Below, piece after piece: positions 18,232-28,562 of a stretch of 62,810 nt of DNA (positions are counted from its first letter, which is position 1; the number at the start of each line of letters is the position of its first letter). Under the pieces are notes generated by a model. The model was given only the letters and a program-made list of their open reading frames with translations. It did no database searches and had not been told where the DNA came from. This DNA comes from Pseudomonadota bacterium (GTDB lineage: Bacteria > Desulfobacterota > Desulfobulbia > Desulfobulbales > SURF-16): positions 1 to 62,810 of the forward strand of contig JAHJKA010000065.1 in the NCBI GenBank assembly GCA_018822545.1. The letters are read 5' to 3'. Position numbers and translations under genes: made by a program.

Positions 18232-18247
18232 AGGCATGCATCTTGCT
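18232..18247 (+). promoter_or_regulatory. Sigma-54 promoter of amtB-glnK
   Basis: AGGCATGCATCTTGCT matches the -24/-12 consensus with GG and TTGC at the exact spacing. It ends 81 bases before the amtB start. Sigma-54 with NtrC control of amtB-glnK is the established pattern in proteobacteria. No NtrC binding site was identified with confidence upstream. Confidence 0.75.
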
Positions 18248-18328
18248 AATTACTCAAAAAACAAACAGCCCCTCACGTTATCACAATCATAAAAAACCCC
18301 TTGCCCCTGAGCCTTACCGGAGAGATAG

Positions 18329-19552
18329 ATGATTAACACTGGAGACACCGCATTCATTATGCTTTCTGCTGCCATGGTCCTGCTGATGACCCCGGCCCTA
18401 GCCCTTTTTTACGCCGGCATGGTACGCAGCAAAAATGTCCTTGGCACCATCCTACAATCCTTTATCATGATCGCTGTCGTCACCTTCGAGTGGATCTACA
18501 TCGGCTACTCAATGTCATTTGGTCCTGACGTAAAAGGCTTGATTGGCGACCTCTCCATGTTTGCCCTAAACGGAGTGGGTTCATCACCAAGCGCTCTCTA
18601 CGCCACCACCATCCCGGAACTTGTCTTTATGATCTACCAATGCATGTTCGCTGTCATTACTCCGGCGCTCATCACCGGCGCTTTTGCCGAACGCATGCGG
18701 TTTGGCCCTTTCATTCTCTTCAGTCTGCTCTGGACCATTGTTGTTTACAATCCTGTGTGTCACTGGGTATGGGGCGGGGGCTGGCTGGCTGACAAAGGTG
18801 TTCTCGACTTTGCCGGCGGCCTTGTTGTCCATCTCACCTCTGGTGCGGCAGCCGCCGCCGCTGTTATTGTACTCGGCCCCAGAAAGGGGCTTGGGCGTGA
18901 CAAATTCATGCCCCACAGCCTTCCAATGACTCTGCTTGGCACCGGCCTTCTCTGGTTTGGCTGGTTCGGTTTTAACGGTGGCAGCGCTCTGGCCGCAGAC
19001 GGCATTGCCGCCACCGCTTTTGTCAATACGCATGTTGCCGGCATGGCAGGCCTTGCCATGTGGGTAGCCCTTGAGTGGCGCCTATACAAACAACCAACAA
19101 CCCTTGGCGCCGCCTCAGGCGCCATTGCCGGCCTTGCCACTGTTACCCCGGCAGCAGGCTTCATCACCCCCCATGCCGCAGTTTTCATCGGACTGCTGGC
19201 AGGTCTCGCCTGTTTTATGGCCGTCACTTACAAGAACAAGGCCGGTTTTGACGACAGCCTTGACGTTGTCGGCATCCATGGCCTCGGCGGCGTTATCGGC
19301 ACCATCTGCCTGGGCATTTTCGCCTCCAAGGCCGTGAATCCATCCGGCGCAGATGGTCTTCTCGCCGGCAACGCATCGTTTTTAACCACCCAGATTTTCG
19401 GCGTTGTTATTGTGGGTGTCTACGCCTTTGTGGTAAGCTTTGTTCTTCTCAAAATCACTGATATCATCTGCGGCGGTCTGCGACTAAGCCCTGAAGCTGA
19501 ATCCATTGGCCTTGACCAAGCGGCCCACAGCGAGACCGCCTATAACATGTAA
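18329..19552 (+). CDS. amtB: Ammonium transporter AmtB
   Basis: A 407-residue transporter with about eleven membrane helices. Family motifs include the start TAFIMLSAAMVLLMTPALAL, FYAGMVRSKNVLGT, HWVWGGGWL, DFAGGLVVHLTSG (pore histidine region) and GIHGLGGVIGT (second pore histidine). The trimer conducts ammonium across the inner membrane and is closed by unmodified GlnK, encoded next. GGAGAGATAG precedes the ATG, and the sigma-54 site upstream predicts induction in nitrogen limitation. Confidence 0.97.
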   Translation: MINTGDTAFIMLSAAMVLLMTPALALFYAGMVRSKNVLGTILQSFIMIAVVTFEWIYIGYSMSFGPDVKGLIGDLSMFALNGVGSSPSALYATTIPELVFMIYQCMFAVITPALITGAFAERMRFGPFILFSLLWTIVVYNPVCHWVWGGGWLADKGVLDFAGGLVVHLTSGAAAAAAVIVLGPRKGLGRDKFMPHSLPMTLLGTGLLWFGWFGFNGGSALAADGIAATAFVNTHVAGMAGLAMWVALEWRLYKQPTTLGAASGAIAGLATVTPAAGFITPHAAVFIGLLAGLACFMAVTYKNKAGFDDSLDVVGIHGLGGVIGTICLGIFASKAVNPSGADGLLAGNASFLTTQIFGVVIVGVYAFVVSFVLLKITDIICGGLRLSPEAESIGLDQAAHSETAYNM

Positions 19553-19927
<375 letters not shown>

Positions 19928-19983
19928 TTTTTATGATTATCGGTTTACAGTCATCACTTCGCCCCTGACGGATCAACACAACA

Positions 19984-22515
19984 ATGAATTCGGAATTACG
20001 CGCAAAACGAACTGCCCTTGAGGCATTGTGGCAGAAAGGACTGAGCGGCCAGGCCCTCATTTCTGAACACACCAAGCTCATAGACTCATTCCTGAGTCAC
20101 TCGTTTGCCGAGTGCAAGGTAGACACCCACGACATGGCCCTTGTTGCCCTGGGTGGTTATGGTCGCCAGGAGCTCTTCCCGTATTCCGATATCGACCTGA
20201 TGCTTCTCCACTGGCCAAGCGCCGCAGAGCGCTTAAACGAGGTGGCCGAGGCCCTGTTCTACCCCCTCTGGGATGCCGGACTTGAAGTCGGTCACGGCGT
20301 CCGCACCGTTGAAGTATGCCTTGAAGACGCTAACAACGACTTCTTCTTCCAGGTTTCTCTCCTTGATGCCCGGCTGCTTGCCGGCTCCCAGGTTCTTTTC
20401 GATGAGCTCATGGGCAAGTTCAACCGCCTTTTCGTCACCGGTCATCGCAAAGAATTCTTTGAAACCATGCTCAGTCATTGTCGGCACCGCCACGAACGTT
20501 TCGGCAACCACAGCTTTCTCCTGGAACCTCATATCAAAGAGAGTCGGGGTGGGTTTCGTGACATCCAGGCCATGCTATGGTCGGCCCAGGTTGTCTTTGG
20601 CCTCAACACCGTAGATGACCTGGAAAACTCCGCCCTCCTGACTGCAGATGACAAGAAAAAATTTGAAGAAGCCATTAACGCCCTCATCCGTATCCGCAAC
20701 CGCCTCCACTACATCAGCGGGCGAAAAAACGATCAGCTCTTTTTTGAACATCAGGAGGAAATGGCAGCCGCCTTCGGCTATAAAACTACGAAGGCCATGC
20801 TTGGCGTCGAACTCTTCATGCGCGAGGTGCATAACCACCTGCAATCCATCGCCGTGATCACCGATCTCTTTTTCGAACATGTCCAAGATGTGGTGGGGCT
20901 CACCGCCCCCGAGGCTGGCGACAGAAATCTTGAGTCCGGAATCGCTGTCCGCCAGGGCCGTATCCAGATCACCGAGGCCGCCCTTGTCAACAAACGTCCC
21001 CACCTGCTCATGCGAGTCTTTGTTCAATCTGGGATCACAGGGCTTCCTATTCATCACAACACCAAGACCCTGATCAGCCAAAATCTTCGACTGGTTAACG
21101 ACAAGACCTGTCATTCCAAACGGATGTCCAAGGCCTTCCTCTCTGTTCTTCAAGACAAGAATGCCCATACTGTTCTGGCCGACATGTTGGAAACCGGGCT
21201 GCTCTCCGCCTATATCCCTGAATTTGAACACCTGGAGTCTTTGGCCCAGCATGACGTTTACCATGTCTATACCGTTGACCGCCATCTCCTCCAATGTGTC
21301 GCAGAACTTTGCCTTCTGAAGAAGGAGGAATCCGCCATCTTCTTCACCCTGGCGTCGCCCCATGTCCTTTTCTTGGCAGGCCTTCTTCATGATATCGGCA
21401 AGGGCACCAACCATGACCACTCCGAGTACGGCGCTGATCTGGTTCGTATAATTGGTAAACGTCTCAATCTTGAGGAGGAAGAGATCAACTGCCTGTCCTT
21501 CCTGATCAGGAATCATCTCTATCTCTCTGAGATTGCTCTGCGTCGAGATATCGAAGACGAACATCTCATTATGAAATGCGCTGAGAATATTCAGGACCCT
21601 GACCGGTTGGCAATGCTCTATCTCCTGACCATTGCTGATGCCAGGGCCACTGGACCCACAGTGCTCACCGACTGGAAAGCGACCTTGTATCTTGAGCTCT
21701 ATTTAAAAATAGCCCATGCCCTTGATCATAACGAGCGCAGCGCCCCGGACCAGCAGCAGGCCGTGGCCTGGATGCGGGCAAAGCTGGCGCCCATTGTTCA
21801 ACAACATGCCGTCAATTTTGACCTCAACATACTGCCTGATGACTACCTCCTTTCCTTTTCCACCGAAGAGGTGGCCCTGCACATCAAACATCATGGTCGC
21901 GGTATCCTGGCCAAAAACCGTACTGTGGTCGAGGCCACCGACCAGGCCGATCACTGGTCAATTCTGGTTATGGCCCAGGACCGCAGCGGCCTTCTCAATC
22001 GGCTGTGCGGTGTATTAGCCCTCCACAACATAAAGGTACTTACCGCCAAGATCTTTACCTGGAGCGACGGCACTGCTGTCGATGTGCTCAACGTCACCTC
22101 AGCGCTGAACAATGAGTTTACCGACCAAAACTGGCAGGCCTTCCAACATGACCTTGAGCTGGCCCTACGTAATCGGCTGGGGCTTGCCTACCGACTGAGC
22201 AAAAAACTTGCCCCCCTGGGCAGAAAGGCTCAGCCCAAGAAGGAAAAGAAAACCACCACCAGGGTGAACATTGAACCGGACGGCTCTGACAAATACAGTA
22301 TTATTGAGGTCTTTGCCGAAGACAAAACTGCCCTGCTTTATGACGTAACCCATACTTTGGCTGATTTTGGCATCTCCACCTATCGCGCCCAGATTGGTAG
22401 CCAAGCCGACCAGGTGGTGGATGTTTTTTATGTTCTGGACCATGAGGGCCACAAAATTTATGATAAAAATTTTCTCAGCGAGATCAAGCAAAGTCTGCTC
22501 CACGCTGCTGGATAA
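19984..22515 (+). CDS. glnD: Bifunctional PII uridylyltransferase/uridylyl-removing enzyme
   Basis: An 843-residue protein with all GlnD domains in order. The nucleotidyltransferase domain has GGYGRQELFPYSDIDLMLL (about 52-70), and a substrate segment ESRGGFRDIQ follows. The HD domain (about 465-485) carries LLHDIGKGTNHDHSEYG, and two ACT domains bind glutamine (about 658-725 and 765-840). It uridylylates PII when glutamine is low and removes UMP when it is high. Its place after amtB-glnK makes a complete nitrogen-sensing cluster with the glutamine synthetase downstream. Confidence 0.95.
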   Translation: MNSELRAKRTALEALWQKGLSGQALISEHTKLIDSFLSHSFAECKVDTHDMALVALGGYGRQELFPYSDIDLMLLHWPSAAERLNEVAEALFYPLWDAGLEVGHGVRTVEVCLEDANNDFFFQVSLLDARLLAGSQVLFDELMGKFNRLFVTGHRKEFFETMLSHCRHRHERFGNHSFLLEPHIKESRGGFRDIQAMLWSAQVVFGLNTVDDLENSALLTADDKKKFEEAINALIRIRNRLHYISGRKNDQLFFEHQEEMAAAFGYKTTKAMLGVELFMREVHNHLQSIAVITDLFFEHVQDVVGLTAPEAGDRNLESGIAVRQGRIQITEAALVNKRPHLLMRVFVQSGITGLPIHHNTKTLISQNLRLVNDKTCHSKRMSKAFLSVLQDKNAHTVLADMLETGLLSAYIPEFEHLESLAQHDVYHVYTVDRHLLQCVAELCLLKKEESAIFFTLASPHVLFLAGLLHDIGKGTNHDHSEYGADLVRIIGKRLNLEEEEINCLSFLIRNHLYLSEIALRRDIEDEHLIMKCAENIQDPDRLAMLYLLTIADARATGPTVLTDWKATLYLELYLKIAHALDHNERSAPDQQQAVAWMRAKLAPIVQQHAVNFDLNILPDDYLLSFSTEEVALHIKHHGRGILAKNRTVVEATDQADHWSILVMAQDRSGLLNRLCGVLALHNIKVLTAKIFTWSDGTAVDVLNVTSALNNEFTDQNWQAFQHDLELALRNRLGLAYRLSKKLAPLGRKAQPKKEKKTTTRVNIEPDGSDKYSIIEVFAEDKTALLYDVTHTLADFGISTYRAQIGSQADQVVDVFYVLDHEGHKIYDKNFLSEIKQSLLHAAG

Positions 22516-22720
22516 CGCCACGAAATACTACAAAAATGTAACTTTTGAAAAAAGATGAGATTTGAGCTCAAAAAAGATATACGAATCGGATCAAAATGGT
22601 AATATCCGCAGTATATACTTTTTGAGTGACAATCAAACATATTCCCATTCTCTTTCCACGACAGGGCATGGGGACTATTAATCCACCCCACAGAACCAAG
22701 ATATAACGGAGGAAAACAGA

Positions 22721-24862
22721 ATGTGTGATAACTGTAACTGCTCTTGCGGCAACAACTATGCCCAGAACCTTATCCCGGTGCCCGAACTTTTCGGCACCAA
22801 CGTATTCAACAACAAAACCATGAAGGAACGGCTGCCCAAAGAGACCTACAAGGCGCTGCAGAAAACCATCTCCACCGGTTCAACCCTGCCCCCTGAGGTC
22901 GCCTCAGTGGTGGCCAACGCCATGAAAGACTGGGCCATCGAAAAAGGTGCCAGCCATTACACCCACTGGTTCCAGCCCCTCACCGGCACCACCGCTGAAA
23001 AACACGACTCCTTCATCTCCCCCACCGATGACGGCGGCGTCATTATGGAATTTTCCGGCAAGCAGCTGATTCAGGGCGAGCCTGACGCCTCTTCCTTCCC
23101 CAGCGGTGGCCTGCGCGTCACCTTTGAGGCCCGCGGCTACACCGCCTGGGACTGCACCTCCCCCGCCTTCCTCAAGGAAGACGAATCAGGCGACGTGACC
23201 CTCTGCATCCCCACCGCCTTCTGCTCCTACAAAGGCGAGGCCCTGGACAAGAAAACTCCGCTGCTCCGCTCGATGAACGTTGTTTCTAAACAGGCACTGC
23301 GGGTCCTCAAGGCCATGGGCAACACCACCACTAACATCGTCAGCTCCACGGTGGGCGCTGAGCAGGAATATTTCCTGGTGGAAAAGGAGTACTACCTGAA
23401 ACGCCTGGACCTGATGACCTGTGGCCGCAGCCTGTTCGGCGCTCCAGCCCCCAAAGGCCAGGAGCTAGAAGACCAGTACTTCGGCGCCATCAAGGACCGG
23501 GTCTCCGCCTACATGAAGGATTTGGACATCGAGCTGTGGAAGATGGGCATCTCCTCCAAGACCAAGCACAACGAGGTGGCCCCGGCCCAGTTTGAAATGG
23601 CGCCGGTTTTCACCACCACCAACATGGCCACCGACCATAACCAATTGGTCATGGAGACCATGCAGAAGGTCGCTTTGCGCCATGGCATGGTTTGCCTGCT
23701 GCACGAGAAGCCCTACGCCGGCGTCAACGGCTCAGGCAAGCACAATAACTGGTCGCTCTCCACCGACGACGGCATCAATCTGCTCGAACCTGGCCAGACC
23801 CCGGAGGACAACGCCCAGTTTCTGGTCTTCATTTCCGCCCTGATCAAGGCAGTTGACACCCATGCCGACATCATGCGCGCCACCTGTGGCAGCTCCGGCA
23901 ACGATCATCGCCTGGGCGCCAACGAGGCCCCGCCCGCCATCATCTCCATCTTCCTGGGCCACGAGCTCTCCGATGTGCTCGAAAAGCTGGCCAAGGGCGA
24001 GAAGATCTGCAAGAAAGGCGCCTGCCAGACCTTGAAGATCGGCGTCGACTCCCTGCCAGAGTTGCCCATGGACAACACCGACCGCAACCGGACCTCGCCT
24101 TTTGCCTTCACCGGCAACAAGTTCGAATTCCGCATGTGCGGCTCCTCCCAGTCCATCGCCGGACCCAACGTGGCCTTAAACACCATTGCCGCCGAGGCCC
24201 TGGAAGAGATCGCCATCCGCCTAGAGAAGGCCAAGGACGTCAACAAGGAAATCCAAGCCATCCTCAAAGACGCCATGGACAACCATGGCCGCATCATCTT
24301 CAACGGCAACAACTACTCGGCCGAATGGACCAAGGAGGCCGAGAAACGCGGCCTGCCCAACATCGGCAACACCGTGGAGGCCCTCAAGGCTTTTGTCACC
24401 CCCAAGGCGATCAAGCTCTTCGGCAAATACAATGTACTTTCGAAGGATGAGCTGCACTCCCGCTACGATATCTATGTTGAGCAGTATGCCAAGCATATCA
24501 ATATCGAGGGTCTGACCGCCATCCAGATGACCAAGCGTCTCTTTATCCCGGCCGCCATCCGCTACGTTGCCGAGCTGGGCGCCTCTGCCGCCGTAGCAGG
24601 CAAATATGGCTCCGTGCAGAAGGACCTCCTGGCAGAAGTCGGCAAGCTCCTTGAGGCTGCTGCCAAAAAGGTGGCCAAACTGGAGGAAGAAACCAAGAAG
24701 GCCCAGGCCATCACCAAGGTTGACAAGCAGGGTGCTGCCTACCGCGACAAGGTCTTTACTGCCATGACCGCCCTGCGCGGCGACATTGATGCCCTTGAGG
24801 CCATCCTACCCAGTGACCTCTGGCCGGTACCGACTTACAGCCAGCTGCTTTTCGAGCTGTAA
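22721..24862 (+). CDS. glnN: Glutamine synthetase, type III
   Basis: A 713-residue GSIII, much larger than the usual 470-residue GSI. Signatures include [40 protein letters not shown], the EQEYFLVEK active-site strand, [16 protein letters not shown] and [20 protein letters not shown]. The enzyme makes glutamine from glutamate and ammonium. The N-terminus is unusual: CDNCNCSCG places four cysteines (2, 5, 7, 9) ahead of the conserved region. The ATG follows CGGAGG. No sigma-54 site was found in its 205-base leader. A strong terminator follows. Confidence 0.95.
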   Translation: MCDNCNCSCGNNYAQNLIPVPELFGTNVFNNKTMKERLPKETYKALQKTISTGSTLPPEVASVVANAMKDWAIEKGASHYTHWFQPLTGTTAEKHDSFISPTDDGGVIMEFSGKQLIQGEPDASSFPSGGLRVTFEARGYTAWDCTSPAFLKEDESGDVTLCIPTAFCSYKGEALDKKTPLLRSMNVVSKQALRVLKAMGNTTTNIVSSTVGAEQEYFLVEKEYYLKRLDLMTCGRSLFGAPAPKGQELEDQYFGAIKDRVSAYMKDLDIELWKMGISSKTKHNEVAPAQFEMAPVFTTTNMATDHNQLVMETMQKVALRHGMVCLLHEKPYAGVNGSGKHNNWSLSTDDGINLLEPGQTPEDNAQFLVFISALIKAVDTHADIMRATCGSSGNDHRLGANEAPPAIISIFLGHELSDVLEKLAKGEKICKKGACQTLKIGVDSLPELPMDNTDRNRTSPFAFTGNKFEFRMCGSSQSIAGPNVALNTIAAEALEEIAIRLEKAKDVNKEIQAILKDAMDNHGRIIFNGNNYSAEWTKEAEKRGLPNIGNTVEALKAFVTPKAIKLFGKYNVLSKDELHSRYDIYVEQYAKHINIEGLTAIQMTKRLFIPAAIRYVAELGASAAVAGKYGSVQKDLLAEVGKLLEAAAKKVAKLEEETKKAQAITKVDKQGAAYRDKVFTAMTALRGDIDALEAILPSDLWPVPTYSQLLFEL

Positions 24863-24886
24863 TCTGTAATTAAGTCCATGCAACGC

Positions 24887-24916
24887 AAAAGGGGAGCCGT
24901 AAGGCTCCCCTTTTTT
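24887..24916 (+). terminator. Intrinsic terminator of the glutamine synthetase gene
   Basis: AAAAGGGGAGCC pairs with GGCTCCCCTTTT around a GTAA loop and ends in a run of six T. It lies 25 bases after the stop codon. Confidence 0.93.
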
Positions 24917-24954
24917 ATGTTCATCGCCCAAGTCCCCGAAAGACTGTGCAGATT

Positions 24955-25016
24955 AACACAACGACACAAAGGGCTTACACCCAAAAAAAACCTCTGTGTC
25001 TTTGTGCCTTTGTGTT
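24955..25016. repeat. REP-like palindromic repeat, copy 1
   Basis: The right arm CTTTGTGCCTTTGTGTT (25000-25016) faces an imperfect complement starting with AACACAACGACACAAAG (24955-24971). The same arms and the same central CCTCTGTG occur at 35514-35572. These look like copies of a dispersed intergenic palindrome. Similar CTTTGTG-rich elements are known from several Desulfobacterota genomes. Confidence 0.65.
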
Positions 25017-25163
25017 TAGAAAAAAGGTTATATAGTACGGAAGACGAACCCCTTCACAATTGTATGCCAATTTTTCCATTCATTCTGCAGCAGAATAAAA
25101 TTTATCCCGGCAAATCAACGATGAACCTTTTTTTATTTTATAGCAGAGAGACACGGCGCCATC

Positions 25164-26003
25164 ATGCTTGACCACACCTTTCTCCACATCTCCGGCATCG
25201 GCATCAAGACAGAGGCGGAGATTTGGCAGGCAGGCATCCACCACTGGCACGAATTCAGGGCTTCGGCCACCGCCAGCCTGCGTTCTGCCATATGCCGCCT
25301 GGTTGAAAATCATCTCGCTCGACAGCCAGCAACAGCTCTGACCACCCCGTCCTATTTTTACACCCTGCTGCCTTCCAGCCAACAATGGCGGCTCTTCCCC
25401 CATTTTCGGGACAAAACCGCCTTTATTGACATCGAAACCACGGGCATATGCCAAGAACGGAGCACCATCACCACCATTGCCCTCTATGACGGCAGAGAAA
25501 TCTTCACCTTTGTCCAGGGCGCCAATCTCGACACCTTCCCAGATCATCTTTCCCGGTACGAAACAATTGTTACCTATAACGGCAAAGGTTTTGACGTTCC
25601 CATGCTGGAACGGTTTTTTAATATGAAGGTGAGCCAGGCCCATCTTGACTTACGGCCCATCCTAGCCGCCCTCGGCTACAAAGGTGGACTCAAGGGCTGC
25701 GAGAGACAACTCGGCATTGATCGTGCCGGACTGCAAGGAGTGAACGGCCATGACGCCGTTATTCTTTGGAATGCTTACAAACAGAGCGGACAACAAAAAT
25801 TTCTCAATACCCTGCTGGCGTATAATGTTGCAGACACCATCAACCTTGAACCGCTGATGGTCATGGCCTACAACCTGCACATCGCCCAGACCCCATTTAG
25901 CCTCAGCAACTATATCTCCATGCCGAAAGCACCCCCAAACCCCTTTCAGGCAGATCAAGATATCATCAGCCGCCTTCAGGGGGGCCAGAGTTTTTACAGA
26001 TAA
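25164..26003 (+). CDS. RNase H-fold exonuclease-like protein (YprB-like)
   Basis: A 279-residue protein. After an N-terminal helical part, an RNase H-like 3'-5' exonuclease domain starts at about residue 88 with AFIDIETTG (first metal-binding Asp and Glu), then TYNGKGFDVPMLE (second Asp) and NVADTINLEPL (last Asp). This matches the YprB/DUF-type ribonuclease H-like family. The substrate is not known. Two ATGs near 25122-25164 exist; the chosen one starts MLDHTFLHISGIG, with a helix-hairpin-helix-like TEAEIWQAGI segment. It overlaps the convergent Smr gene by ten bases. Confidence 0.75.
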   Translation: MLDHTFLHISGIGIKTEAEIWQAGIHHWHEFRASATASLRSAICRLVENHLARQPATALTTPSYFYTLLPSSQQWRLFPHFRDKTAFIDIETTGICQERSTITTIALYDGREIFTFVQGANLDTFPDHLSRYETIVTYNGKGFDVPMLERFFNMKVSQAHLDLRPILAALGYKGGLKGCERQLGIDRAGLQGVNGHDAVILWNAYKQSGQQKFLNTLLAYNVADTINLEPLMVMAYNLHIAQTPFSLSNYISMPKAPPNPFQADQDIISRLQGGQSFYR

Positions 26004-26452
26004 ACCAGAAGGGAGCCGCTCTTGCTTTTTACTTTTTTGTCCCATTGAAAGGAGGTGATCCCCCCCTCTTTCTTGAGAAGACCAAGAACCTGCTCAATGG
26101 TATCTGGCAACACAGCTTTGCCCCCGGGGGAATGCAGCCCTTTGCCGGTAATAATCCGCACCGTGAGAATCCCACGTCGCCTGGCCCCTTCAACAAAACG
26201 TAAGGCCTTCACCTCTGCCTCCTGGGCCGTGCAACCGTGGAGGTCAAGGGTATCCTGGGGCGGTGGATAGCTCTGGGTGCCAGCCTCCCTCAACTTTTCC
26301 ATTGCAACCCCTTCCCTTGCCAATTCCCGTTGCACGGCTGCCTCATCAACAGACGCGTCGTCAAAGAGCTCACTAAAGGTGGCAGACTTATGCCCCATCT
26401 CACCAAAGGGATACTCTTCTCCCCTGATACGATGGATGCCAGTACCAGCCAT
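25994..26452 (-). CDS. Smr-domain protein
   Basis: A 152-residue protein with a C-terminal small MutS-related domain. The landmarks are DTLDLHGCTAQEAE (LDLHG motif, about residues 72-85) and TVRIITGKGLHSPGG (GKGxHS loop). Stand-alone Smr proteins have nicking endonuclease or ribosome-rescue roles; which applies here is open. The N-terminal region is charged and variable. The ATG at 26452 follows AAGGAGATAAA, so an upstream in-frame ATG was rejected. It is convergent with the preceding gene. Confidence 0.85.
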   Translation of the reverse strand: MAGTGIHRIRGEEYPFGEMGHKSATFSELFDDASVDEAAVQRELAREGVAMEKLREAGTQSYPPPQDTLDLHGCTAQEAEVKALRFVEGARRRGILTVRIITGKGLHSPGGKAVLPDTIEQVLGLLKKEGGITSFQWDKKVKSKSGSLLVYL

Positions 26453-26656
26453 TTTATCTCCTTGTTGTTGTCTTTTTGTCATTATCAGCACTTCTTTGTT
26501 GACGGTCAGGCCCTTAATACTCTAGATTATTTATCTAAGATTATCATGGCTTTCATCACTGCCATAATTATTTCAGGGGCTATCCCGAGCTGATCGGGAT
26601 TGTATTTGTAGTAAAATACACTGATCAACTTGGTCAATTTTATTTAGGTGAACACT

Positions 26657-26986
26657 ATGGCAAACACTCCAGAGAATCAGCGCAAACATGCACGGACTGA
26701 CTCCCTCAACCTCTCCTTCTTCTGCATCGATAAGGATGATAACGTCATGGCCCAGGGTATGGGACGCACCCTTAATCTTTCCGAAACCGGCATCCTCCTT
26801 GAGACCAGTGTTCAAATGACCCCTGGCCAATCTGTTGACATGGAGATTGCCCTGCAAAACGACATCATTGATGCCCGCGGCACCGTGGCGCACTCTAAGG
26901 CCATTGATGATGATCATTTTCATACCGGCATTGAATTTAACCATCTCAGCCATGCCGACATGGAGATTCTCAAAACCCATCTGTAA
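26657..26986 (+). CDS. PilZ-domain cyclic-di-GMP-binding protein
   Basis: A 109-residue stand-alone PilZ domain. The RKHAR segment (RxxxR motif) near the N-terminus and LNLSETGILLE ([DN]xSxxG motif) bind cyclic-di-GMP in this family. The last strand ends HTGIEFNHLSHADMEIL, the usual PilZ closure. It may act as a small effector of motility or envelope functions. The ATG lies six bases after AGGTG; a GTG nine bases upstream is the alternative start. A terminator follows immediately. Confidence 0.88.
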   Translation: MANTPENQRKHARTDSLNLSFFCIDKDDNVMAQGMGRTLNLSETGILLETSVQMTPGQSVDMEIALQNDIIDARGTVAHSKAIDDDHFHTGIEFNHLSHADMEILKTHL

Positions 26987-27010
26987 TTAATTAAGCTCTC
27001 GCTTGTTCAT

Positions 27011-27055
27011 AAAAAAACTCGCCCCGGGATTTCCATGCCTGTGCGAGTTTTTTTT
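27011..27055 (+). terminator. Intrinsic terminator of the PilZ gene
   Basis: AAAAAAACTCGC pairs with GCGAGTTTTTTT around a 20-base loop, with eight T at the end. The A and T flanks allow it to work in both directions. Confidence 0.85.
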
Positions 27056-27366
27056 ATGCCCTTTTCAACGATGCGGCAAGATCTTCTTTCCCTGGAGGGC
27101 ACTGGACATCCTCCAAAAAGAGGTATACACCCAAACGACTGGTGATCGACTTCATCTTGATGGACCCAGCGCTGCCCTTGGGCTATTTTTCTATTCCCAT
27201 AGAGCACAACAATCACAGATCCCAGTGCTCCTGCGGCGAAGCCAAACCATCATTAGAAACAAGAGCGGCATTCCTTCCCGCCTCTCCCCTTGACAAGCCT
27301 TACCAACTTTTAGATGATAGATCCTTAACACCACTTAGAGCCCTCACATTTTAAAAAGGAGAACAT
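27056..27366. other. Gene-free 311-bp stretch before the outer-membrane protein gene
   Basis: No gene is supported here: the open frames present have no ribosome binding site and no recognisable sequence. The last 20 bases contain AAAAAGGAGAACAT, the ribosome binding site of the next gene. A promoter was not identified. Confidence 0.5.
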
Positions 27367-28053
27367 ATGAAACGATCAGCCCTGTTTGCGACACCACTTT
27401 TTGTGGCCCTCTCATTAATGAGCACGGGTCTTGATGCCCATGCCGAGACAGGCGACATAGCCCTGGGCGCCAAAATAAGCACCCTAGGGGTGGGCCCGGA
27501 CATCACCATCGGCATTCTTGACAGCCTCAACATCAGGGCCGCCGGCCATTGGGGCTCCATAGACCTCAAGGGAGACGGCGAGGATATCGAGTACGATTGC
27601 ACCCTTGATCTTCGCTCCGGTCTGGTCACTGCCGAATGGTTTCCCTTAGGGGGCGATTTCCACATCGTTGCCGGCGCTTTTATTAATGGCAACAGTCTGG
27701 ATGCCAGTGCCGAGCTGACAAGCGGGCTCTCCTACACTATTGGCGGTTACTCTTACACCTTCACAGAAATAGGCGGCATCAAAGGAGACATCGACTACGA
27801 CAGCGTTGCCCCCTATTTCGGCATCGGCTGGGGCAACCCGGTCAGCAAGGATTCCAACCTTACCTATTTTATTGATCTTGGCATCGCCTATCAGGGCAAA
27901 CCAGATGTCAGCCTTACGGCCTCCGGCACCCTTGCCAACGACCCTACTTTTTTGGCTGACCTCCAGGAGGAAGAGGATGATCTTCAAGACGACCTGGATA
28001 ACTGGGAGTATTATCCCGTGATCTCCATGGGCTTGACCTATAAGTTTTTCTAA
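27367..28053 (+). CDS. Outer-membrane beta-barrel protein of unknown role
   Basis: A 228-residue exported protein. A signal peptide (MKRSALFATPLFVALSLMST, cleavage after AHA) precedes a mature part of alternating polar and apolar strands rich in Gly, Tyr and Phe, ending in the C-terminal phenylalanine (GLTYKFF) typical of OmpA-fold and other outer-membrane barrels. The negatively charged loop LQEEEDDLQDDLDNW is unusual and might bind cations. AAAAAGGAGAACAT precedes the ATG, and a terminator follows the stop codon. Function cannot be assigned. Confidence 0.75.
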   Translation: MKRSALFATPLFVALSLMSTGLDAHAETGDIALGAKISTLGVGPDITIGILDSLNIRAAGHWGSIDLKGDGEDIEYDCTLDLRSGLVTAEWFPLGGDFHIVAGAFINGNSLDASAELTSGLSYTIGGYSYTFTEIGGIKGDIDYDSVAPYFGIGWGNPVSKDSNLTYFIDLGIAYQGKPDVSLTASGTLANDPTFLADLQEEEDDLQDDLDNWEYYPVISMGLTYKFF

Positions 28054-28064
28054 AATTGCTCCCG

Positions 28065-28103
28065 GAGCTGTTGGCTTACATTAAAAGGCCAACAGCTCTT
28101 TTT
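28065..28103 (+). terminator. Intrinsic terminator of the outer-membrane protein gene
   Basis: GAGCTGTTGGC pairs exactly with GCCAACAGCTC around a 12-base loop, followed by TTTTT. It starts 12 bases after the stop codon and lies inside any longer version of the next open frame, which sets that gene's start downstream. Confidence 0.92.
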
Positions 28104-28130
28104 ACACCGAAATATTCTCCGTTTTCAAGC

Positions 28131-28439
28131 ATGGCCCTGATCAACAAAGAGACCGTTCTTCGGCACATTGTAGCCCTTATCAAAAAAGCAGCTCCACATC
28201 AGGGGATTGAGGCGCTGACCTATAAACGTAATCGCGGCGTTGAAATCATCAAAACAGCAAGCGGGGAACTTGTCGTGCGGGAGTGGGGCTACAACGAGGA
28301 GTGCTGGTCTGTTACCGAAGAAACCCTTGGCAAGCTTTTAAAGACCCTCCTCAAAAGGGAATTCCCGAGAAGCAGGCAGATCAGAATTTACCAACTCAAC
28401 ACTCCTGAAGACATGGGCAAACAACACCAGAAAATCTAG
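28131..28439 (+). CDS. Small conserved-looking hypothetical protein
   Basis: A 102-residue protein beginning MALINKETVLRHIVALIKKA. It is basic and probably cytoplasmic (no signal or membrane segment), with the core GIEALTYKRNRGVEIIKTAS and WGYNEECWSVTEETLGKLLK. It was not recognised. The ATG at 28131 was chosen because a terminator occupies the DNA upstream of it; the ribosome binding site is weak. The reading frame looks like a real gene by its composition and alternation, but the evidence is modest. Confidence 0.55.
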   Translation: MALINKETVLRHIVALIKKAAPHQGIEALTYKRNRGVEIIKTASGELVVREWGYNEECWSVTEETLGKLLKTLLKREFPRSRQIRIYQLNTPEDMGKQHQKI

Positions 28440-28562
28440 TGGTGCTTTCTTTTTAAGGGCTTGCCTCGCTCTGGTTTGACACTTGCTGCACATTATGATG
28501 AGATCATTTATCTTACCATTTCATACGCTTAGCAATCAAAATACCTTTTTAGGAATTGAGAC

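Noticed and set aside
22516..22720. Sigma-54 promoter before the type III glutamine synthetase
   Set aside because: No GG-N10-GC pattern with acceptable flanks was found.
28056..28130. Extended N-terminus of the 28131 gene
   Set aside because: The extension contains the terminator of the preceding gene.
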